This document shows, piece by piece, positions 30,279-40,440 of a stretch of DNA of 64,000 nucleotides. The DNA is from Yponomeuta sedellus (lineage: Eukaryota; Arthropoda; Insecta; Lepidoptera; Yponomeutidae): NCBI GenBank assembly GCA_934045075.1, contig OW203736.1:18426805-18490804 (forward strand). Reading direction: 5' to 3'. The position numbers and the translations under genes were made by a program. The notes under the pieces were generated by a model. The model did no database searches, was not told the DNA's origin, and was given only the letters and a program-made list of their open reading frames with translations. How positions within the stretch are numbered: the stretch's first letter is position 1; each line of letters begins with the position of its first letter.

Positions 30279-33269
30279 TTAACAATTGTAACACAAAATA
30301 AAAAGAGTGGTCTTTGTGAACTCATTCAGGGAACAACAGAAGATATCTATTGTCTCACTGACAGAATTGAGTGTGCGTAGGGCTCTCGTGAGGGGCGCAT
30401 TTTGCAGAAGGCAAGTGCGCGCGCGCGGCACGGCCAGCAGCGGCACGCGCCGCCGCCGCCACACGCAGCGCTCCGGCGCGCGCAGCCCCAGCGTCTGCAG
30501 GACACCCGGGTTGCAGAGCTTACCCCGTAGGACCTTCATTAAATACGTTGCTAAGGACAACTCGCGTCTAACTTCTAGTTGATTATATCCGACCATACCC
30601 AAGATGAATAAAGTTGGATACATCAATGGGTAGAAAGGGTAAACACCATACAACTTCAAATACAAAAGTCTAATAAATTTATTCTGTATTCGTTCCAACA
30701 TGAGTCTATATTTAGCCTCATGTGGACTCCAGATGACTGCATTACATTCTAGATGACTTCTTACTATGGCGTCATACAGGGCCCGAACAGCATTAATGTT
30801 TGTAAACTCCCGTGATTGACGCATAATAAATCCAAGGTTTCGGAATGATTTTTTGCAAACCCCAATAATGTGCGCTCTAAAGTGTAGGTCCGAGGTAAAA
30901 TTAACGCCCAGATCTCTCACCTCCGAGACACGGTTTATCGGTGTCCCATCGACAACGTAAAGGTGATGAAGCGGTCTTCGTGATCGGCTAAACGAGATGA
31001 CTTGACACTTCGCTACGTTGAAGTAAAGCCGGTTTTCATGACTCCACTTCACCACCCTGTCAATATCGTCCTGCAGCCCGATACAGTCAGAGTCATATTC
31101 AATTTTTCGGACTAGTTTTAGGTCGTCTGCAAAAAGCAAACAGGTAGATTCGCGCACAGCTTCCGGTAAATCATTTATCATTAAAATGAATTCCAATGGG
31201 CCTAAATTACTACCTTGACTCACACCAGATCTTGTGAAGTACGGCTCAGACTTATGGCCGGCGCAGTCCACGTATTGTCGTCTGTCCCTCATGTAGTTGG
31301 CAAAGAACTGTAACGTATGTGGAGTACAACCAGCTCGCGCCAATTTCACCAACAGGATGTCATTGTCGACAGTATCAAATGCTTTGCGAAAATCGAAATA
31401 GGCCACGTCCACTTGCCCACCGTCATCCACCGCAGGTAGCACATGTGTCATTAGTTGCAACAGATTCCCTGAAGTGCTCCGCGAAGCCCGAAAGCCGTAT
31501 TGCGCCTCACTTAGCTGAGCATTTACCTGTGAGTATAGTGCATGGTGTATTGCTGACTCAAAGACCTTCGCCGGCGTGCTCAGAACTGCTACCGGTCTGA
31601 AATGGCTCGTTTCTGGTCCCCCACGCCCCTTCGGAACCGGTACAACCCGTGTGAGTTTCCATCGCTCGGGAAACGCAGCAGAACTAAGGCATGCATTAAA
31701 AACGTGATGCAACGGATCAGCCAAAATCATTCGACAGTCCTTAAAAATAAATGGCGGTATACCATCCGGCCCCGCCGAGCGCTTCGGCCCCAGCCGCGCC
31801 AGCGCATGGCGCACCTCTGCGAGCTCCAGGCTTGCGATGTGCGCCCGCGCCGCGCTTGCCGGACCCGCCGCGCTCGCCGCCGCCGTATCTAATTGCGCTG
31901 GTTCGGGGTTATATACCGAGTAAAAGTAGCTCGCAAACTCCTCAGCGCATTCCTGCTCTGAGAGAGCCCGGCCAGCCTTTATAATTTTATGACTACTGGC
32001 GCTATTCCTTTTGCCCTTTATATATGACCAGAATGACCTAGGATCTCTCGCTAAATGACTCTGCACACGATCACGGTATAGATCGTGCGCCTCCGCAATC
32101 GACCTTTTCACTCGAGCTCTGCACCGAGTAAACGCCACATAATCTCTCGTTGTTTTACTGACTTTGTACTGTTTGTGAAGCCTATATTTTAACTTAATGT
32201 CGCGAATAATGTCTGCCGTGTACCACTCAGGGTAAGAGTACCGAGAGTTTACTGGCTTTCGCTTTTTAATGGGAACACAGTCATCAATAGTTGCGTTAAG
32301 TTTATTATAAAAACAATCTAAAACCTCCTCAGGGTCCTGAAGACTATACAGGTCGGTCCAATCGATACATGACAAAGAGTTGTAAAGTTTGTTAAAATTG
32401 GCTTTCCTAAAATTCCACGACTTATCGGACGGATCTAGGGTTAAAGTATCAACAGAGTAGTCCTGCACGCTGGCCGTTGCGCGCGATGTCGAGGGCACGG
32501 CACCGGCGGCGCCGACGGCGACCCGCGCCACACTGACCGCGAGCGGCGGGTGGTACGCGTCCACGGGCTGCAGGCCCTCGTCGGCCGCGCGCACCGCCAC
32601 CGCGCCGCCCACCCTTGCGCCGACCAGTACTAGATCGAGTTGCCGGTCGTTACAGTTACTTATGCTATTGCTCTGAATGAGTTCACAATAGGATACAAAA
32701 TATTCAAAATAATTCATAATGTTATTATGGCAAGAATACAGATTGAAATCTCCCAATATGATAACTTTACCTTTATACTTCACGCTGATTTTTTCAATTA
32801 AATTGAACATACACATGTACTCATTTTCATCTGTCTGAGGTGGTATGTACACTACACAGCAAGTAAACAAAAACCTATTCTGTAAATGGACAGTTGCAAA
32901 TAGAAGTTCAAACTTATAATTAGCTAGATCAATGTCACTAAATAACGGTACTGGGCGTAACTCAATTCGAGGTGCGGCAACCAACAGCACTCCGCCTTGT
33001 TTACGTCCATCTGCTCTGTCGCAGCGCACAATCTGGAAGCCTGGCGGAATAATTTCGGCATTTTGGATAGATTCGTTACAGCCAGTTTCCGTGATTGCCA
33101 TTAAATCTGCTGCTGTAGACTCAATTAGGCATTGAAATTGGGCGGTTTTTGTCCTGAGACCCCTAACATTCTGATAAAAAATTTCAATACCATTATATTT
33201 ACGCCGGGGGAGAGTAAGTGCTCCTTTAATCTGTGTCTGCGGGCTACTCGTTAGTGGGTTTCTATCCAC
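30279..33269 (-). CDS. LINE-B ORF2: endonuclease/reverse transcriptase, 996 aa
   Basis: An uninterrupted ORF with an N-terminal APE-type endonuclease: IFYQNVRGLRTK (Asn), DLMAITETGCNE (Glu, about 60), VIILGDFNLYSCHN (Asp/Asn, about 175), RQLDLVLVGARVG (Asp) and DAYHPPLAVSV (His). The RT domain follows: VVPVPKGRGGPETSHFRPV, QYGFRASRSTSGNLL, VAYFDFRKAFDTVDND, GVSQGSNLGPLEFILMINDL, STCLLFADDLKLVRKI (FADD, about 711) and VSEVRDLGVNFTSDLHF. No RNase H domain. The frame opens at a GTG that overlaps the end of ORF1 by 8 nt (GTGGATAG), suggesting coupled termination-reinitiation. It would nick target DNA and copy LINE RNA. All catalytic residues I can see are present. Confidence 0.93.
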   Translation of the reverse strand: MDRNPLTSSPQTQIKGALTLPRRKYNGIEIFYQNVRGLRTKTAQFQCLIESTAADLMAITETGCNESIQNAEIIPPGFQIVRCDRADGRKQGGVLLVAAPRIELRPVPLFSDIDLANYKFELLFATVHLQNRFLFTCCVVYIPPQTDENEYMCMFNLIEKISVKYKGKVIILGDFNLYSCHNNIMNYFEYFVSYCELIQSNSISNCNDRQLDLVLVGARVGGAVAVRAADEGLQPVDAYHPPLAVSVARVAVGAAGAVPSTSRATASVQDYSVDTLTLDPSDKSWNFRKANFNKLYNSLSCIDWTDLYSLQDPEEVLDCFYNKLNATIDDCVPIKKRKPVNSRYSYPEWYTADIIRDIKLKYRLHKQYKVSKTTRDYVAFTRCRARVKRSIAEAHDLYRDRVQSHLARDPRSFWSYIKGKRNSASSHKIIKAGRALSEQECAEEFASYFYSVYNPEPAQLDTAAASAAGPASAARAHIASLELAEVRHALARLGPKRSAGPDGIPPFIFKDCRMILADPLHHVFNACLSSAAFPERWKLTRVVPVPKGRGGPETSHFRPVAVLSTPAKVFESAIHHALYSQVNAQLSEAQYGFRASRSTSGNLLQLMTHVLPAVDDGGQVDVAYFDFRKAFDTVDNDILLVKLARAGCTPHTLQFFANYMRDRRQYVDCAGHKSEPYFTRSGVSQGSNLGPLEFILMINDLPEAVRESTCLLFADDLKLVRKIEYDSDCIGLQDDIDRVVKWSHENRLYFNVAKCQVISFSRSRRPLHHLYVVDGTPINRVSEVRDLGVNFTSDLHFRAHIIGVCKKSFRNLGFIMRQSREFTNINAVRALYDAIVRSHLECNAVIWSPHEAKYRLMLERIQNKFIRLLYLKLYGVYPFYPLMYPTLFILGMVGYNQLEVRRELSLATYLMKVLRGKLCNPGVLQTLGLRAPERCVWRRRRVPLLAVPRARTCLLQNAPLTRALRTLNSVSETIDIFCCSLNEFTKTTLFILCYNC

Positions 33270-34341
33270 GAAAGGGCACCCAGGCTTTTAGCCTCGCATT
33301 ATCTGGCCAAACATCCGCGTCGAAGCATTTATCGTAATATAAATCAGGTATGCCTATTTTGTACGATTTGTAGTCTCCTTTAGATTTCAATTCCTCTACA
33401 GAGCATGTTGCAGTGGGACAAAGTTCCTTCAAGTAGTCTCTAATCTCATCTGGACCAGACACCATGTTCCATAAATGAATAAACTTTCGCCGTTCGACTG
33501 CTTTCAGTGAGATATTCGTGTGGCTGCCCGTGCAGCGAATGGAAACTGGACGCTCGGGTCTTTTTGTTGTCGACAACCTTTCAGTTTCTGCACTCACGTT
33601 CACGATTGGTCGTATTTGATCTGTACGTGATGGTGACCCACGTAGCGTACCCTGCGCACCCATAGTTTTATGCTCACTGTTACTCCTCGAGGGCGAAGCC
33701 ACGCCGCGATTTGATGGAATGGACGACGGGGGTGAAGCAGTGATAGTGGCATAGGTGACCACATCAGCTGGGCGGCTGGAGGTAGTTGTTATATTCAACT
33801 GCGGCTGCTGTCGCTGAGGTGAGGACCCACGCAAGTTGGCAAGCTTGGAGTTTAGCATGTCAAGTTTATTGTCATTCTGAGTAAGAGCTGTAGTGACTTT
33901 CTCCATCATGTTCTTTAGTTCAGCCATGTCATTTCGAATAAATCTCATCTCGGCCAATATCTCCAGAACCTCCAGACTTTGAAAGTCAAGTGCACCCGAA
34001 GTAACGGAATTATTATCCTTGGGGAAGGTGTTTTTCTTTCTCATGGTGACGTTTGCCGCCCGGACCTTTGAGACGCCCACCGGTGTGTGAGAATGGTCTC
34101 CACCTTTTCTAACTGCGCAACGGCATTTGGGACAGGCCCAATCATCTTTTTCCTCAGCGGTTAACCTAGTAGCACCAACGCAGGCTGAGTGAAAGCGGTT
34201 AGTGCATCCAGCTACCATACAGCAAAGAGCCTCCTCTTCCTCGTCATCAAGCGGCGTATTGCAAGCATAGCACATTACAGTCGTCATAACTGTAGCGAGA
34301 GCGATGGGCATGATAGCTTCTTTGGCCGGAACAGACATCAT
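33262..34341 (-). CDS. LINE-B ORF1: PHD-finger nucleic-acid-binding protein
   Basis: Starts at the first ATG of the open frame (34341; an in-frame ATG at 34311 is an alternative; upstream the frame is open to a TTG at 34428). The N-terminal finger is MCYACNTPLDDEEEEALCCM, GCTNRFHSACVG and WACPKCRC, a C4HC3-type PHD. A short coiled-coil-like stretch (MRFIRNDMAELKNMMEKVTT), a Ser/Pro-rich linker and a folded C-terminal part (RKFIHLWNMVSGPDEIRDYL) follow. PHD-bearing ORF1 proteins are known from CR1-group LINEs, where ORF1 coats the RNA. The ORF ends with a TAG that overlaps the ORF2 start. Confidence 0.88.
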   Translation of the reverse strand: MMSVPAKEAIMPIALATVMTTVMCYACNTPLDDEEEEALCCMVAGCTNRFHSACVGATRLTAEEKDDWACPKCRCAVRKGGDHSHTPVGVSKVRAANVTMRKKNTFPKDNNSVTSGALDFQSLEVLEILAEMRFIRNDMAELKNMMEKVTTALTQNDNKLDMLNSKLANLRGSSPQRQQPQLNITTTSSRPADVVTYATITASPPSSIPSNRGVASPSRSNSEHKTMGAQGTLRGSPSRTDQIRPIVNVSAETERLSTTKRPERPVSIRCTGSHTNISLKAVERRKFIHLWNMVSGPDEIRDYLKELCPTATCSVEELKSKGDYKSYKIGIPDLYYDKCFDADVWPDNARLKAWVPFRG

Positions 34342-34783
34342 GCAAATAGCAAACGAGTTATATAAACTTGTGTGTGACTCACGTAACCCTATGGGTGCGA
34401 CTGTGCCAGAGATAACAGCGCAGTGCAACGACGTGGGGAAGTCCAGTGCGGGACGGAGCTATAAGTCCGAGCGAGATGGGGCGAGACGTAGGCCCGCTGG
34501 TCAATGACCGGCCTAGGACCGATGACGCGTCGAACCTGCTACCGCACCGATTTAATGTTGCTAACTAATGATCAGCCACCTTTGACGGCTAAATAGGCAC
34601 TTTTATTCCAGATTTGCAGATGTAACTTTAAGCTAGATCACTCGGTAACACTTCAAGGTACACAGGCATATAACTTTGCGATGAAAAAAGTACTTTTAAT
34701 AACTTTTAATAATTTAAAAAGAGGAGCGACTGACAAAACGATGTTCACCTGGCGGGTGCCAGCAATGCTGTATAAGCAATGCT

Positions 34784-35164
34784 ATTATATAAGCAATGCT
34801 CGGTTCTATCTGTAAGACAGCTATTTATTCTCCATACAATTTTGTACAGACACTCCCAACTCAACTACGATCCCCAGCTTGAAAGTAAACGAAGAAAACA
34901 TGCAGTCTGTACAACGGTATCCCTAAAAACCAAATTTTCTGACAATTTTTTCTGCTTTTTGGGTAGCTACTTGTATAACAAAGCAAATTCTGTTTTATCA
35001 ATATACTCACTTACTAAATGCAGTTGCAAGAAAAAAGTAACAGACTGGCTGCTAACACTTAATTATGATTCTACTGAAGATCTCCTAAAAATAATATGTT
35101 AACTGTATCACAAAAAAAAATATAATAATAACAATAATAAAATATATATATATTACACGGTGCT

Positions 35165-35205
<41 letters not shown>

Positions 35206-35515
35206 GCAAACACAAACACACACATACATACAGTACGCATGCATCTTATTTTACTACATTGCCATTTTGTAATTTCCCAAATTATAGTTATAATTTCCTG
35301 TCCAGCTCAACTAAAGAAAAAAAAAAAATATAAAATACAATTGCGAAACAATGCACTGTAAGTTTAGTGAGGGCCTGGAGATCTGTCACACAGGATCTTT
35401 CCTAGTATGGACTCCAGCCTCTCACATAGGAATAAGTCCTGATTGTTCAAATTGTATTATATTTTGTGTGACACCTCTGTGAGAAGGAAATAAATAAATT
35501 ACTTACTTACTATCT
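34784..35515 (+). pseudogene. LINE-A reverse transcriptase fragment, part 2, and 3' UTR
   Basis: Resumes as LYKQCSVLSVRQLFILHTIL, QLNYDPQLESKRRKHAVCTT, FLGSYLYNKANSVLSIYSLT and ends YDSTEDLLKIIC at 35102. The 3' UTR contains a CA microsatellite and ends in TAAATAAATTACTTACTTAC near 35515, where Harbinger H3 sequence resumes. Confidence 0.82.
35169..35206. repeat. (CA)n microsatellite
   Basis: About 18 CA units in the LINE-A 3' UTR. Confidence 0.97.
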
Positions 35516-35727
35516 AGACCGTAATATATCCGACAATGCTCATCTACTAGCTCCCAAAACTCTGCGGATAGTTTGCAAAGCTACCTATCGAACTTCACAC
35601 TTTCTCCGCACAGTCGTCTACTCGACTTGATCTAAAATTTTATTTAAGCTTTACAAACTCAATTACTGGCTGTAATTATTATTAAAATAAAACGTTGATT
35701 ACTATATTATGAATGTGTTTTACTTAC
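35516..35727 (+). other. Harbinger H3 residue between accessory gene and transposase
   Basis: AT-rich; a short plus-strand stretch reading NAHLLAPKTLRIVCKATYRT may be the last codons of the accessory gene or unrelated. Confidence 0.3.
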
Positions 35728-35990
35728 CTTAAAGTAACACTAAGTCTCTCTTCTACTGATATGGCGCATCTCCATCTTGTATCTTGGCGTTTTATAAAAG
35801 GACCCACGAATGAAATTATTTCATTAAACGTTTCTTCACTCATTCTATAATATTTGAAAAACTTGTCTGGGTGCTTAACGTATGAAATATTCCACTAGAT
35901 AATCTATCACTAAGTACAGGATGTATACAGTATCTTCTTTTTTTATCTCTCTTAAAATTTCTATAAAGCAAAGCACAAACTAAAACTTTG
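35728..35990 (-). pseudogene. Harbinger H3 transposase exon 1
   Basis: On the minus strand: NFKRDKKRRYCIHPVLSDRL, a frame change, HPDKFFKYYRMSEETFNEII, SFVGPFIKRQDTRWRCAISV, EERLSVTLR, then a GTAAGT donor (35727-35721). This matches exon 1 of H2, H4 and H6. The ISL2EU element is inserted immediately upstream, at its N-terminus. Confidence 0.8.
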
Positions 35991-36116
35991 TTGTTAATGG
36001 GGAGAAAAACTGAAACCACGGCCGCTTGGTGGCGCTAGCTGCTTGATACAAACAACGGCCATATTGGTATTTTGTTGGTGTTTGGAGTTTCTTTACTTAA
36101 CGTCTTATGAGCGATA

Positions 36117-37783
36117 ATGTATTCGACTTGGAGTGTTGTGAAGCTCAAGGATGAGTTGCGGAAGAGGAAAGCCTCTACGAGCGGTAAAAAAGCAGTTTTG
36201 ATTGAGAGGTAAGTCGATAAACAACTATTGCTCTAAATTAGAGGTTATGTGTGTTATTTTTTGTAAACCTATTTTTTTTTTCTTTTAGACTTGAGTCCTA
36301 CGATACAAACAATATTGTCGGCATAGAAGACGAACTGGAAGACGATATTCCCGATTTTCCTTCCTTACAAAAGTTCAGGGATGTCAATGCAAGCACCAAT
36401 CTCCCTCTGCTGTCTAAACTCCACATTCAACAGTTTGCAGAAAGGCAAGAAGTTGCAATTATGTCTAAATACCTACATAAGTTTTCTTTATGATGATGAT
36501 AGATGTTACAATATAGTACCTACGTTGTTTCAGATTTCAAGTTCCACCTAGAGGTAAACTGCTCTATGAAAGCAGGTGCTTAGTCACTCTTCGCATTGTT
36601 CACGAAGGAAACATAGCTTACTTTCATGCGCAATGCAAGGCACAAATGAAAAAACTTCTATATGTAGTCTTAGTGAAAGTGGAGTTTGACAGTGGCATGA
36701 TTGAAGAGACTCATTGTGAATGTGCAGCTGGAAGTGGGCTAGAGGCACACTGTAAGCATGTCTTCACAGTACTACATGGCATAGAAGATATGGCTCAACA
36801 TAAAACCATTATTATGTATCAAGTGTGCACGGAGAAACTGATGCAGTTCAAAAAACCAAGAAAGGTATTCTTTGATTCTCCTAAGACATCACACAATCTC
36901 CCAAGCAAGCGGAAATTATCAGCGCTTTTATTTAGCCCAGTAAAAGAGGCCGACATCATGGACAATTATGAAGAATATGTGCAAAATTTAGCTACAGGGT
37001 ATGCTGCTACCTATGGCAGCAATATGCCGTACCTACAAACCATCAAACCTGCAAACCCATATGCCATTGAAAATGACCATGCCTATGGCAACAAAAGCAG
37101 AGAAGTAATGTTGCTTGAGGAATTGCTTCTTAAAGATTTAAATAAAGCGAAAGTGACAGATGTTGAAAGAAAGACAAAGGCACAAGATCAGTGTAAGGAT
37201 TGGCATCTTATCAGAAAAGTTAGAATAACAGCCAGTAATTTCCATGCAGTGTGTCATAGTAAAAGTAGTACAAGACAGGTACTGGTCAAAAACATTATGT
37301 TCCCACGAAATTTCTCAACACGAGCAACCACACATGGAAAAGTCAATGAATCAGTTGCCATTAGAAATTACGAGGCTTTTCTCAGTCAAGTAAAAGTAAA
37401 AAAATCGGGAATCTGGATCTCGGTCACCCACCCGTTCCTGGCAGCGTCACCTGATGGCTTGATGGGTGATGAAACTATAATCGAAGTGAAGTGCCCTTTA
37501 TTGCAAAATAACTCCAGAAACAGTGCCTTATTTGTTCCTATCAGACAATGGAGACTTACAACTCAAGAAAAAGCAGAACTACAACACACAAGTTCAGGGC
37601 GGGTTGTTTTGCACAAAAAGGAAATACTGCAACTTACTTGTCTATACTTTTAAAGACATGATAGTAGTGTACATTGAGAGAGATGAGGAATTCATTGATA
37701 AGATGGTTTCAGAACTAACATCTTTTTATAAAGAGTATTTAGAGCCATCCATTTTTACCTATACAAAGAATATGATTCAATAA
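36117..37783 (+). pseudogene. SAP-SWIM-YqaJ recombinase/exonuclease gene of the ISL2EU element
   Basis: Exon 1 (36117-36208, ATG in MYSTWSVVKLKDELRKRK) and exon 2 (from 36289, RLESYDTN) encode a SAP DNA-binding motif, with GT and AG at the right phase. Exon 3 (from 36534) reads RFQVPPRGKLLYESRCLVTL, then the SWIM zinc motif CECAAGSGLEAHCKH (C-x-C-x-n-C-x-H), then a YqaJ/lambda-exonuclease-type fold: KVRITASNFHAVCHSK, HGKVNESVAIRNYE, HPFLAASPDGLMGDE (catalytic Asp) and IIEVKCP (E-x-K). A frameshift near 37515 moves the C-terminus (LKKKQNYNTQVQGGLFCTKR, DMIVVYIERDEEFIDKMV) into another frame. Known YqaJ relatives are 5'-3' exonucleases acting with recombinases; a transposition role here is inference. 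Confidence 0.85.
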
Positions 37784-38029
37784 TGTGAGCATCTGATTTG
37801 ATGAATGATTTTAGATAACTAAACTTTTTGCACTTAAAACTGATGTGGAAGTGAAGTTATAATATATAAAGAAAAGTGTTACCTAGTTATATAGTTATAG
37901 AGCTAATAACTTGGAAGGAAGGGGAGTGAGTGATACAATAATGTTAATTATGTAAATAAAACTGTTAGAAATAGGTAACATATTTTGTTTTATTTTTACA
38001 CACACACAATGGCAAAATCTTACATGATA

Positions 38030-39574
38030 CTTTCTCTAAAATTACAGCACATGACATATACATAAAATATTTTTGATTTAAGTGGAACATAGTTATGATT
38101 TAACTCTTCTTTTAAAATTTTGAAAGTTTTTGTCAGACCTATCAAACGTTTAATATGAACTCTCTGACTTGCCAACTTCCTGTCTTTAATTAAATTTAGG
38201 CTAGATAACTGCCCCTTTCCTTTTGAAAATGTGGGGATGTTTAAGATTATATCTTTTCCAATAAACATGTCCTGAATATTGTATCCTCGGTCTGCAAGAA
38301 TACTATCTCCTGGTTCACACTTGGTTAGCAAATCACTTCTTTCTACTGTCTGTCTGTCTGTCACTAATTGAGCCGGCATAAGCAGGTGAGCAATACGAAA
38401 GTAAGCCTCCAGGTGTAGCACCAACCAATACTTTTAACGTATTGCTGCGTTTGTAATTACTCCATGATGCTTGCTGAGACACAGGGTTTCCAGGTTTTTG
38501 AATCTTCAGTTCTGTTCCGTCAATAATAACCCTGGTGTTTTTGTTATATTGTTTAAATGTTTCTGGCATATAGTAAAGCACTAATTTTTTTTGTGGCCAA
38601 ATGTTGAATTATTTCCATAGTTGATCCATGAAATTTATCAAAGTAATAAAGACATTGTACACCGTAGTCGCACTTATGTCAAAGAACAGTGCAAGCTCAG
38701 TGTTGCATTTGTTTTGTCTTAACTTCATCATAGTCATGAAAAATTGATCTTCAGTGCTGATGTTCTCTACATGACTGCCATGATAATTTATTAAGTGAGC
38801 CATTGGACTTAACGTTGAAAACACAAAATGGAACTTTGCATATGTTTCAAAGCCTGTGTGGAAAGCAATAACTTTATCTTTCTTCTTATACCTTGTTATG
38901 GATCTATAAACATGTTCAAAATTTTGTATAGAAGTTGTATAGAATCAGGCGTTACTTTGCGGAAATCCATAATAATAATGTTCAAAATTTACTTGTATGC
39001 TGATGGATGCCATTGCTGGTATCGCTACATTCTGAGACTGTTCAGATGGCGGACACTCACTTATTTCCACTTCATTATACACTGTAAATTCCTGGTCTGA
39101 CATTGTTGACTGCGCTTGAATTCCACTAGGTCCAGGTACCTCATCAACAGAAGAGGCTGCAGATTCTTTTTCAATTATTCGTCTCCTCAATCTCTCAGAC
39201 CGTTGCTCTGCAATTGGGTTCACTGGATGATTGATGGTGAACGAAAATATAGTATGTATTGCAGTCTTCTTTAAACATTTTTGTTCGGGTTCATTGCCTA
39301 AACAAAGAAAATAATGTAGGTTATTCAGTAAGATCGTTAGCATACTTAACATGTTTATACACATTATTACGCATTTTAACATCATACTAAACTCACCATA
39401 TGAATTTAACCCGTGATAATCTTCACCTCTAAAATGATCTGAGCATAACCTCGACCAATCGGTTGGTTTCCAGTTTTTTCGCCAAAGGGCTTTCTCCCAC
39501 AACTTTCTCCTTTTGGGTCCTTTTGGGAATTTGTGTGTTCCTATATTTTTACAGTTAACGGCCACACGAGGCAT
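38030..39574 (-). pseudogene. THAP-DDE transposase of the ISL2EU element
   Basis: Exon 1 (39574 to about 39398, donor GGTGAGT) is a THAP finger: HKFPKGPKRRKLWEKALWRK, NWKPTDWSRLCSDHF. Its first Cys is missing (MPRVAVNCKN). Exon 2 (from about 39297) has a Ser/Pro linker, then frame changes reveal HTGFETYAKFHFVFSTLSPM, FFDISATTVYNVFITLINFM (helix-turn-helix), TRVIIDGTELKIQKP (first Asp), GDSILADRGYNIQDMF (second Asp) and RVHIKRLIGLTKTF. The last block is normally HVER, so the catalytic Glu is Lys. A (CTGT)n run at 38347-38362 causes one of the shifts by slippage. It is convergent with the YqaJ gene. Confidence 0.85.
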
Positions 39575-39694
39575 TTTGCTGATATTTTGTCGAAATTACA
39601 AAAAAATTGACGTCAACAATAAGCAGATGACAGCTCGTTAGACACAAGCATCAGCAGCGCCATCTGAAGTGAACAAATGGCAGTTTTTCTCCCC

Positions 39695-40440
39695 ATTGAC
39701 ATGGTTTGTAAACACTCGAGCGTTGCTGAATAAAGACTGGTCGATTTGAGAAGATCTAAAATCGATTGTATGCGCACTTCCATCAACTAAACTGTTTAGT
39801 TGAGTAGAAATCACGAAAAGTACACAACTCGACGAAACAGTTTAGTCGATGCAACAGTTGTATGTAAGCGCTAGGCCTTAATCAGAGAGGAATGCACACT
39901 ACAGCGATTCAGTTTCGGCCGATAAAAAAGTTTGATGGGCTACCCGATTACATTCAAACTAATCTGTCGGTCATCTATCGGCCGACTGTTTAATCAGTAT
40001 TGGCGCCAGTGTCTCCATATACACGGTAATTACCGTAGATGCACCGTAATATAGTCTTTGTCTACCGTCAAGGTATTTAAGGATTACCGTGTCGAATAAC
40101 AATAATAACTAACGTCGTCGTAAGTATTTAATCATGTTGTACTGCGTAAAACGAATCTCAGTCAATCAACCAAATTTTGTAATGGCAACACTTGCTCCTT
40201 GTTGCCGGGAATCCCTTAAGTTTATCTCCACACATAGTTAAAACTATACTTAGAAAGGGCAATCTATTCTCGCTCTTGTTTAAATATCGGAAGGGGTGAA
40301 ATTAGTAGGTAAGTGTTTAAGATGAGTGTCATATAATAAAATTAACTTTTGTAAAAGTACGCGCACATACGTAACGTAAATAGTAATCTAAGAACTATTT
40401 AAAATTCTAGTTTTTGCCTAATAGTCGGTATACAGAGAGG
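39695..40440. other. H3 right terminus and short inverted-repeat-rich spacer
   Basis: 39740-39873 holds the H3 subterminal sequence, including CAACTAAACTGTTTAGTTG (39785-39803). At 39915-40010 AGTTTCGGCCGAT and ATCGGCCGACT suggest a small MITE-like inverted pair. At 40019-40093 ACACGGTAAT and ATTACCGTGT form another. No gene. Confidence 0.4.

Larger units (their letters stand above)
29960..34783 (-). mobile_element. LINE-B: nearly intact CR1/Jockey-type LINE with PHD ORF1
   Basis: A minus-strand insertion of about 4.8 kb flanked by ATTAT (29955-29959 and 34784-34788), splitting LINE-A. Its 3' end is the AAATA-rich run at 29960-29990. It carries two long intact ORFs (ORF1 and ORF2) and a SINE in the 3' part. 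The 5' junction shows three copies of AGCAATGCT (34761, 34775, 34792). Intact coding capacity makes it one of the youngest insertions in the window. Confidence 0.9.
35999..39694. mobile_element. ISL2EU-type DNA transposon (about 3.7 kb), TIRs, AT duplication
   Basis: The ends GGGGAGAAAAACTG (35999) and its inverted copy CAGTTTTTCTCCCC (to 39694) are flanked by AT on both sides (35997-35998, 39695-39696), the 2-bp duplication described for ISL2EU. It carries two convergent genes: plus-strand SAP-SWIM-YqaJ nuclease (36117-37783) and minus-strand THAP-DDE transposase (39574-38030). Both have frameshifts, so the copy is defective, but the whole architecture is readable. It is inserted in Harbinger H3 exon 1. 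Confidence 0.88.
24065..39873. mobile_element. Harbinger/PIF transposon H3 expanded by nested insertions (about 15.8 kb)
   Basis: The left end TAGCGCACATACAGTCAACT (24065) and the reverse complement of the right end TAGCGCTTACATACAACTGT (39873) are imperfect inverted repeats, and subterminal ATCGACTAAACAG-like motifs recur at both sides. Inside, outward to inward, are MADF exon 1 (24280), transposase C-terminus (26220-26462, minus), MADF exon 2 and BESS part (29093-29640), and transposase exon 1 (35728-35990, minus). These pieces are in the correct order and orientation for one element, separated by LINE, Tigger and ISL2EU insertions. The TSD is not clear. Confidence 0.65.

Noticed and set aside
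31319..31984. Plus-strand ORFs rich in Ala/Pro/Arg
   Set aside because: Opposite strand of the intact LINE-B ORF2.
35169..35240. CRISPR-like or minisatellite array
   Set aside because: Simple CA dinucleotide repeat; no spacers. No CRISPR-like array anywhere in the window.
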